Assembly: GCA_017999075.1 (NCBI GenBank)
Contig: JAGOBX010000297.1
Location: 1 to 5,120 of the forward strand
Direction: 5' to 3'
Length of the DNA stretch: 5,120 nucleotides
DNA from: Candidatus Babelota bacterium
Lineage (GTDB): Bacteria > JAGOBX01
A model generated the notes under the pieces. It was given only the letters and a program-made list of their open reading frames with translations, was not told where the DNA came from and did not search any database. Of this stretch, positions 1 through 5,120 are shown in pieces (positions within the stretch are counted from its first letter, which is position 1; every line of letters begins with the position of its first letter). Both the position numbers and the translations under genes were made by a program.

Positions 1-18
1 CTATTTGTCTTTGTCTGA

Positions 19-1686
19 ATGTTTATTCTGCCGAGTACGCATATGTCACATTATAGATCAATTGTAATAATTTTATCAGCTCTTTATTATTCATTTTCAT
101 TCAATTATTCGATGTCTTCTGACGATTATGTTTTTATAGTGAGGGGAATCTCTCTGGCAAATCCTGATTTCGCTTTAAATGACTGGTTTATAAATACATT
201 CAGTTATCATTTCATATTTGATTATTTAGTATCTTTTTTTTATTCCATTTCTTCAAGTGAAAACTGGTTTTTCAGGGTGTTTTTTTCTTCTTTTGTTTTT
301 CTTCATTTTGTTATGGCGTTGAGTTTTTACCAATTGTTTAAAAATAAAAAATATGGTTATTTTTTGTGGGTTATTTTTCTTTTGTTTTTTAGAGTACTTA
401 TAAATAAGTTCTTTTTTTCTTTTGGTTTTATGCTAAGTTATTCTCCTGAAAGGTATGCTTCGATACTTCTTCTTATATCATTTTCTTTAATAATAATGGA
501 ACATATTAATATAGGAATTTTTATTTTATCTTTAGCTGCGTTATTTCATCTGAACACATTTCTTTTGATTTCTATTCTGCTTTTTTTTATAATTTTATAT
601 TCTTGGATTTATAAAAAAATAAAGGTATATTTTATTTTAGGCATATTGTTTTTTTTAATATGTTCAATACCGAATATTTATATAATATTGAAGGTTTTAG
701 CTTTCCCCAAAGAATTAATTGAAAAATCCAATGAAATAATGCGGAATGTGAGATCTCCGTTTCATTATAGTGTAAGAGATATATTTAATAGAACATACAT
801 TATTAATTTTTATATTTTAAATAGTTTTCCTTTAATATTTCTAATTTACACATGGTGGAAAAATAAAAAATTGAAAATTTCAATAGATATATATCTGTAT
901 TTGGTTATATTCTTTTTAATAAACTTCTGGATAGTTTTGATGAATTTCTATCCTATTAATTTTGTCAGAAATCTTCATATAGGAAGACTGACGCCGTATG
1001 TATTATTTATAGGATTTTATATTTTTGTTAGCAATATACCAGAATTTTTATCTGAAATAAAAAAAACATTGGTTTTTATTTTTATATTTTTTTCAATCTT
1101 ATGTCTTATTGTTTCAATTAAATTATATATTCCTTTAATAATTCTTACTGCAATTTTAAGTTTAAATTTTTTTTTAAAAAAAAGACTGGCATTAAATATT
1201 ACGGCATTAATTGTTTTAATTGTTTTTTTTAATTTTTCTAACAGATGGAAGACGAATTTGAACCGCTTTATACAACCATCTCTTTTTTATATGAGCGAAC
1301 ATTATCGTCCTGTTTATTCATGGATAAAAAACAATACACCGATAGGTTCTATTATATTAATTTCTAAAAAATTCCATGCTGTTCGTTTTTTTACTCAAAG
1401 AGCTATAGTCGTTAATTTTAAAAATTTTCCCGTAATGCCTGTTGATACAATAGAGTGGTATAATCGCATAAAAGATTTGGATTATGATGATAAACTGAAA
1501 ACAAATTCAAAAGCATCTTCAAATATCGGATATGAATCAAAAAATCTGAATGAATTATCTGTTACAGCTAAAAAATATGGAGCGTCATTTGTGATTATTG
1601 AAAAAAAATATTTGAAAGAAGAAGATGCAAATAAAATGTATTGCTATAAAGATGATGAATTTATTGTTTATAGAATTAACATATGA
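19..1686 (+). CDS. Multipass membrane protein, GT-C-like, with DUF6798-like C-terminal region
   Basis: This is a 555-residue protein with about 11-13 hydrophobic helices between residues 12 and 406, then a soluble tail of about 145 residues. Helix 1 (about 12-30) is followed by an acidic loop with Asp35-Asp36, the place where GT-C glycosyltransferases carry their catalytic acidic residues. Further marks are Glu144-Arg145, His177 in a helix, an R-S-P-F-H motif at 245-249 and Arg323. The tail contains SWIKNNTP (434-441), RAIVVNFKNFP (461-471) and EWYNR (479-483), which I recall as hallmarks of proteins annotated DUF6798. That assignment is from memory. A role as glycosyltransferase or other glycan-modifying membrane enzyme is inferred from topology and neighbours. 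The start is uncertain: ATG19 directly follows an in-frame TGA, ATG43 (residue 9) is equally plausible, and neither has a strong ribosome site. ATG112 would delete helix 1. Its stop overlaps the next start by ATGA. Confidence 0.85.
   Translation: MFILPSTHMSHYRSIVIILSALYYSFSFNYSMSSDDYVFIVRGISLANPDFALNDWFINTFSYHFIFDYLVSFFYSISSSENWFFRVFFSSFVFLHFVMALSFYQLFKNKKYGYFLWVIFLLFFRVLINKFFFSFGFMLSYSPERYASILLLISFSLIIMEHINIGIFILSLAALFHLNTFLLISILLFFIILYSWIYKKIKVYFILGILFFLICSIPNIYIILKVLAFPKELIEKSNEIMRNVRSPFHYSVRDIFNRTYIINFYILNSFPLIFLIYTWWKNKKLKISIDIYLYLVIFFLINFWIVLMNFYPINFVRNLHIGRLTPYVLFIGFYIFVSNIPEFLSEIKKTLVFIFIFFSILCLIVSIKLYIPLIILTAILSLNFFLKKRLALNITALIVLIVFFNFSNRWKTNLNRFIQPSLFYMSEHYRPVYSWIKNNTPIGSIILISKKFHAVRFFTQRAIVVNFKNFPVMPVDTIEWYNRIKDLDYDDKLKTNSKASSNIGYESKNLNELSVTAKKYGASFVIIEKKYLKEEDANKMYCYKDDEFIVYRINI
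1167..1183 (+). repeat. T9-A8 homopolymer tract inside the membrane protein gene
   Basis: Nine T (1167-1175) are followed directly by eight A (1176-1183), coding for Phe384 to Arg389 at the end of a membrane helix. It is the longest pure A/T homopolymer junction in the window. A one-base slip here would truncate the protein before its soluble C-terminal domain. In such AT-rich DNA it may simply reflect base composition. Confidence 0.5.
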
Positions 1687-3116
1687 ATAACTTAAAAATA
1701 TTGATACAGAATAATATAAAGACATCATTGAATATTGCAGAAATTAAATATGCATTCAGGGTATTGCTGACTATAGCTGGTGTAAAATGTGAATTTGTAA
1801 ACAATATTGATGATTTGCCCGATATATATTACGGAATGGAACTTAATAATAATATAAGATTAAATATAAAAATGAGTTCTGTTTTTTATTTAACTGAAGA
1901 AAATTGTGAACCTGAAAAAATTATTTCAGAAAATAATAATTATTTTTTTATATTTAGTGGCTTTTCAGAAAAGGGTATAATAACCGGAAAAGATTCAGCA
2001 GTTATTATCGATAATGATATAATTTTTACAACTTACTACTTACTTTCTGGAACCCACGAAAAAAATATAAAACACAATAAAAAAGATCAGCAGGTTCTTG
2101 AAACTGTTTTGTTGTATAAAAATAAATTATTGCATACTCCTTTAATTAATGGATACGCGCTTCTGATAAAATCATTTTTTGAAAAAACTCATCAATTTAT
2201 TCCTCTTTGGCCGAACCATAAAAAATATGCAATAATTTTTTCTCACGATGTCGATTATCCTGTAATGATAAAATCAATTGAAATTTGCAGACACATTTTA
2301 AAAAATAAAAAAATTGATTTGTCAATAATTGCCGGTATTATTAGGGGAAAAAATAATTTTTGGCGTTTTAATGATTGGGTTAATTTTGAAAAACGATATA
2401 ACATAAGATCTGCATTTTATTTTTCGGGGTTGAAAGGGACATTTTTAAAATATTTGTTTAAAGTTCCTGATACCTTTTATGACATATCTGAAAAAAAATT
2501 CAGAGATGTTATTAAGTATTTAGATGATAACGGATTTGAAATAGGATTATATGCAAGTTATTTAGCATATAAATCTAAGGATTTTTTTGATTTTGAAAAA
2601 AATAATTTGGAAAAAACGTTTGGAAAAAGAGTTGTAGGCAATAGACATCATTATTGGCATATGAATCCAAAAAAAATATGGGAAACTTCTCAAATTCATG
2701 CTGAATCAGGATTATTATACGATACATCTGTTTGCCTGGCGAAACATCCTGGATTCAGATATTCAATTTGCTCTCCATTTCATTTTTTTAATCAAGATAC
2801 AAAAACTGAAATTAATTGCCTTGAACTTCCTTCTGTTTTAATGGATGATCATTTATTTGGATATAGAAAATATCTTGAATATAATAATTATGAGAAAGAA
2901 ATAGATGTTCTTGTTGATGCTGTAAAAAAATATAATGGATTATTGGTTCTTGATTATCATGTTAGAGTTTTTAATTCTGATTTTTTTCCTGACTGGTTGA
3001 AATCGTATGAATATATAATTAAAAAAATAAATGAGGCATCAGATTATTATTGCGATACTCCTGAAAATATTGCTAAATATTGGCTTAATCGTGAGAAACA
3101 GATAAATGGAATATAA
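1683..3116 (+). CDS. Polysaccharide deacetylase-like protein (NodB/CE4-related) with DUF7033-like N-terminus
   Basis: This 477-residue protein has two parts. Residues 1 to about 175 resemble the DUF7033 region found in front of some deacetylases, including the YYLLS segment and TPLINGY before the catalytic part. From about 180 the NodB-like barrel begins with SHDVD (187-191; Asp189 and Asp191 match the motif 1 acids). Then come EIGLYASY (286-293), GNRHHYWH (319-326), LLYDTS ending at Ser349, GFR (357-359), CSPFHFF from Cys363, LELP with MDD (380-389) and LDYHVRVFN (423-431, His426). The C-terminal stretch resembles the usual family ending. Tyr290 stands where, from memory, relatives have a metal-binding His (GLH-x-SY), so activity may be altered. 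There is no signal peptide or membrane helix, so it should be cytosolic, unlike peptidoglycan deacetylases. Its ATG overlaps the upstream stop by 4 bases, suggesting translational coupling. The likely role is N- or O-deacetylation of a glycan precursor; the substrate is unknown. Confidence 0.88.
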   Translation: MNNLKILIQNNIKTSLNIAEIKYAFRVLLTIAGVKCEFVNNIDDLPDIYYGMELNNNIRLNIKMSSVFYLTEENCEPEKIISENNNYFFIFSGFSEKGIITGKDSAVIIDNDIIFTTYYLLSGTHEKNIKHNKKDQQVLETVLLYKNKLLHTPLINGYALLIKSFFEKTHQFIPLWPNHKKYAIIFSHDVDYPVMIKSIEICRHILKNKKIDLSIIAGIIRGKNNFWRFNDWVNFEKRYNIRSAFYFSGLKGTFLKYLFKVPDTFYDISEKKFRDVIKYLDDNGFEIGLYASYLAYKSKDFFDFEKNNLEKTFGKRVVGNRHHYWHMNPKKIWETSQIHAESGLLYDTSVCLAKHPGFRYSICSPFHFFNQDTKTEINCLELPSVLMDDHLFGYRKYLEYNNYEKEIDVLVDAVKKYNGLLVLDYHVRVFNSDFFPDWLKSYEYIIKKINEASDYYCDTPENIAKYWLNREKQINGI

Positions 3117-3132
3117 TATAATATAAAATAAA

Positions 3133-3912
3133 ATGAAAATAGTAATAATGACCAATGAAGGTAGTATTTTTGGCAAAAAACTTATAAACAAATTTATTGA
3201 AAAAAAAATATTAATAGATAAAATAGTAATTATTAAGCAATCGTTTAGTTATAATATTAAATTATTCAAACTGGTTTTAAATAAAACAGGATTATTTCAA
3301 GCAGTTTTTTTTTCTTTAAGGAAAATATTTAAACAGTGTATGATTAAATATAAACTTAGAACCTGCAAGAATTTTATATTTGATTATTGCAATATGAACG
3401 TTCCATTTATAACGACTTTTGCGACTAATAGTTTGCAGACTGAAAAATTATTGAAGAAAATTAAACCGGATATAATAATTCTGGGACAAACAGGTATAGT
3501 AAAAAAAAATATTCTTGATATACCTGCTATCGGGACAATAAATGCTCATCCGGGCATATTACCTGAGTACAGGGGTATAGATTCATATAAATGGGCGCTG
3601 TTTAATGATGATTATGATAAAATCGGCGCTACAGTTCATTGGGTTGATGAAAAGATTGATTCTGGAAATATAATATTTCAGGAATTATATGAAATTAAAA
3701 AAAATGAATCATTAGACAGCTTAGAAAGTAATGTTAATGAATTAGCTGTTGAACTTATGGCTAAGGCAATAGCCGATATGATTAGCAGCGGAATTGTAAA
3801 AGGCCGTCAGCAAAAAAATGAATTATCCAGGCAATATTTTAAAATGCCTTTAAAACTTGAATATAAAACTGCGGCAAAATTAAAAAAATATTTTTTAAAC
3901 AGGCAGGTTTAA
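3133..3912 (+). CDS. Formyltransferase-fold protein (Fmt N-terminal domain family), probable sugar N-formyltransferase
   Basis: This 259-residue protein carries the formyltransferase core that transfers a formyl group from N10-formyltetrahydrofolate to an amine. The catalytic triad is visible: Asn137 and His139 in NAHPG (137-141), followed by LPEYRG, and Asp176 in TVHWVDEKIDSGN (167-179). This is the same Asn-His-Asp set as in Fmt and PurN. The N-terminus starts with a beta strand (KIVIMTNEGS), and KPDIIILGQTG precedes the active site. The protein is shorter than methionyl-tRNA formyltransferase, with only a short basic tail after about residue 225 and no room for the Fmt C-terminal tRNA-binding domain. 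A housekeeping Fmt role is therefore unlikely. Because it sits between a deacetylase and a glycosyltransferase, an amino-sugar acceptor is the best inference. A PurN-like role is less likely by context. The 16-base gap upstream is pure A/T with no Shine-Dalgarno. The gene contains A9 runs at 3200-3208 and 3501-3509 and a T9 run at 3305-3313. Confidence 0.88.
   Translation: MKIVIMTNEGSIFGKKLINKFIEKKILIDKIVIIKQSFSYNIKLFKLVLNKTGLFQAVFFSLRKIFKQCMIKYKLRTCKNFIFDYCNMNVPFITTFATNSLQTEKLLKKIKPDIIILGQTGIVKKNILDIPAIGTINAHPGILPEYRGIDSYKWALFNDDYDKIGATVHWVDEKIDSGNIIFQELYEIKKNESLDSLESNVNELAVELMAKAIADMISSGIVKGRQQKNELSRQYFKMPLKLEYKTAAKLKKYFLNRQV
3902..3907 (+). promoter_or_regulatory. Probable ribosome binding site for the glycosyltransferase at 3914
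   Basis: GGCAGG lies at the very end of the formyltransferase gene, and its AGG ends 6 bases before the ATG at 3914. It is the only recognisable Shine-Dalgarno-like sequence before any start in this window and supports 3914 as the start codon. The stop TAA (3910-3912) lies between this site and the ATG, so termination and re-initiation are likely coupled. Confidence 0.45.
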
Positions 3913-3913
3913 T

Positions 3914-4894
3914 ATGCTGATATCAGTAATAGCTCCAATGTACAATGAAGAAGCTAATATTATCAGAACTTATAATGAGTTGGAGGCTGAATTATCCAGA
4001 TTTTCTGAGATGGATTATGAAATATTGTTTATTGATGATGGAAGCACAGATAATTCATTGACAAAAGCTGAAAAATTGGCTGCTGAAAAAAAATGTTTGA
4101 AAGTTTATGGATATCCGAAAAATCAGGGAAGAGGCATGGCTCTAAGAACTGGATTTGAAAATGCTAAAGGAGATTTGATTATAACAATTGATTTTGATTT
4201 GTCATATAGCGCTGATCATATCGGAAAAATGATAGATGTTCTTGTCAAAGAATCTGATATAGACGCTGTTTTTGTTTCGGCGTATATGCCTGGAGGAATG
4301 ACTGTAGGAGTTCCTAAATTCAGATTATTTGTTTCTAAAATCGGAAATTTAGTTTACAGGAATGTTTTTTCAACTAAAATTTATACTTCTACATGCGTTG
4401 TAAGAGGTTATAGAAGAGACGCAATAAAATATCTTTTACTAACTGAAAAGGATAAAGAAATTCATCTTGAAATTATTTCAAAATTATTGGCTAACGGTTT
4501 TAACATCAAAGAGATTCCAGGAATATTAACTAAGCGTTCTGTTGGAAAATCAAAATTTAAATTCAGCAAAACTTCGATAAGCCATCTTATATATTTTATT
4601 CATGAAAAACCTTTTATGTTATTCGGTTTAATAGGAGTGTTTTTTATCGTGTTAGGAATTATTTCTTCAGGAATAATTTTTTATACAAGATTTGCAGGAG
4701 ATTCTGTTTTTGAAGCAAGTTTTGTAGGCAGGATAGTTTCGCCAAATTTTGTAATATTGAATTATATTTTCGGGTTTCAGTTTATAGCCATCGGATTTTT
4801 AGGTCTTCAGAACAGTATTCTTAAAAAAGAATTTTTCAGAGTACAAAAACAGATAGAATTTCATTTTTCTAAAAAATATGAAAATAAGCAATAA
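3914..4894 (+). CDS. Family 2 glycosyltransferase, DPM1/GtrB-like polyprenyl-phosphate sugar transferase
   Basis: This 326-residue protein is a GT-A fold glycosyltransferase followed by two membrane helices. The N-terminus has VIAPMYNEEANI (5-16), a DDGS nucleotide-binding motif (41-44) and NQGRGMALRTG (70-80). The metal-binding D-x-D is DFDLSYS (93-99), with Phe at the middle position where Ala is more usual. A basic KRSVGKSKFK segment (207-216) matches the conserved region after the catalytic domain in DPM1 relatives. Helices lie at about 234-258 and 276-298, as in GtrB- or ArnC-type proteins that transfer a sugar from a nucleotide donor to undecaprenyl phosphate on the cytoplasmic face. 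The exact sugar cannot be read from sequence. Length and start fit the family. It follows the formyltransferase by one base and its 3' end overlaps the next gene by 17 bases. By eye it is less AT-rich than the first three genes. A plausible partner is a GT-C enzyme such as the one at 19-1686. Confidence 0.93.
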   Translation: MLISVIAPMYNEEANIIRTYNELEAELSRFSEMDYEILFIDDGSTDNSLTKAEKLAAEKKCLKVYGYPKNQGRGMALRTGFENAKGDLIITIDFDLSYSADHIGKMIDVLVKESDIDAVFVSAYMPGGMTVGVPKFRLFVSKIGNLVYRNVFSTKIYTSTCVVRGYRRDAIKYLLLTEKDKEIHLEIISKLLANGFNIKEIPGILTKRSVGKSKFKFSKTSISHLIYFIHEKPFMLFGLIGVFFIVLGIISSGIIFYTRFAGDSVFEASFVGRIVSPNFVILNYIFGFQFIAIGFLGLQNSILKKEFFRVQKQIEFHFSKKYENKQ

Positions 4895-5120
4895 GAAAAT
4901 ATTAATACAATATACAATAAGTATTGCAATATTGTTTATAATTTTTATGAATTTTAATCTGAAAAAAATTGAAACTGCTAATTTTTATTTTAATGTGGAG
5001 TGGTTTTTTTATATAACTTTAACAATGATAATTACATTTGCATTAAGAGCATGGCGCTGGCAATATTTGATGAATAATGAAACGCAAATGGTTTCATTTA
5101 TTAGTTCATTTAAAATATTC
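4878..5120 (+). CDS. Flippase-like membrane protein (LPG synthase TM / UPF0104 type), 5' part only
   Basis: The frame opens at ATG 4878, 17 bases inside the end of the glycosyltransferase gene, and stays open for 81 codons to the window edge. Residues 8-26 form a first hydrophobic helix (ILIQYTISIAILFIIFMNF). A short polar stretch and a second helix (about 42-58) follow, ending in LRAWRWQYLM (56-65). The R-A-W-R-W pattern right after helix 2 is a recognisable mark of the lysylphosphatidylglycerol synthase transmembrane family, also called flippase-like or UPF0104, whose full members have about 300-350 residues and 7-8 helices. Members often sit beside polyprenyl-phosphate glycosyltransferases, where lipid or lipid-sugar translocation is proposed but seldom proven. 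There is no clear Shine-Dalgarno, and the overlap suggests coupled translation. An alternative start at 4947 would lose helix 1 and is less likely. Confidence 0.8.
   Translation, partial: MKISNKKILIQYTISIAILFIIFMNFNLKKIETANFYFNVEWFFYITLTMIITFALRAWRWQYLMNNETQMVSFISSFKIF

Noticed and set aside
3-56. Possible 3' end of an upstream gene in the third frame, ending at TAG 54-56
   Set aside because: Only 17 codons are visible with no recognisable motif, and the frame ending at 16-18 is equally possible, so it is not listed as a gene.
1683-3116. Peptidoglycan N-acetylglucosamine deacetylase
   Set aside because: There is no signal peptide or membrane anchor, and the HDVD-type motif with a DUF7033-like N-terminus differs from the TFDDG-type peptidoglycan enzymes.
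3117-3132. TATAAT-like sequence in the gap before the formyltransferase
   Set aside because: In DNA this AT-rich such matches are frequent. There is no matching -35 element, and the 16-base spacing fits simple operon read-through.
3133-3912. Annotation as methionyl-tRNA formyltransferase (fmt)
   Set aside because: The C-terminal tRNA-binding domain is missing and the neighbours are glycan genes, not def or other translation genes.
1-5120. Minus-strand genes, RNA genes, mobile elements, CRISPR or inverted-repeat terminators
   Set aside because: The + strand is almost fully covered by convincing genes. I saw no GC-rich stem with a T run, no tRNA-like fold, no transposase and no spaced direct repeats.

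Overview
The window is a compact, one-direction (+ strand) piece of a surface-glycan or glycolipid biosynthesis locus from a bacterium with very AT-rich DNA. By eye roughly a quarter of bases are G or C, Arg is mostly AGA, and long A and T runs are common. Most starts have no clear Shine-Dalgarno sequence. The content suggests an O-antigen, capsule or glycolipid region, but the sequence does not fix the phylum. TGG is used for Trp, TGA works as a stop, and the reading frames are long and intact.

Layout: (1) 19-1686, a large multipass membrane protein with GT-C-like architecture and a soluble C-terminal domain resembling the DUF6798 family. (2) 1683-3116, a cytosolic polysaccharide deacetylase-like (NodB/CE4-related) protein with an N-terminal DUF7033-like region. 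(3) 3133-3912, a stand-alone formyltransferase-fold protein with the Asn/His/Asp catalytic set intact. (4) 3914-4894, a DPM1/GtrB-type family 2 glycosyltransferase with two C-terminal membrane helices. (5) 4878 to the window end, the start of a flippase-like (LPG synthase TM / UPF0104 type) membrane protein, cut off by the edge. Junctions are a 4-base ATGA overlap, a 16-base gap, a 1-base gap and a 17-base overlap. No internal promoter or terminator is apparent, so this looks like one operon that continues on both sides.

Working model (inference): the DPM1-like enzyme charges a polyprenyl phosphate with a sugar, and the GT-C-like protein may use that lipid-linked donor outside the membrane. 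The adjacent deacetylase-like and formyltransferase proteins, both without signal peptides, could convert an N-acetyl sugar to an N-formyl sugar in the cytoplasm. The flippase-like protein may move or bind a lipid. The most interesting point is this deacetylase-formyltransferase pair, together with a Tyr where this deacetylase family usually has a metal-binding His. There are no RNA genes, mobile elements, CRISPR arrays or gene-free stretches over 20 bases.
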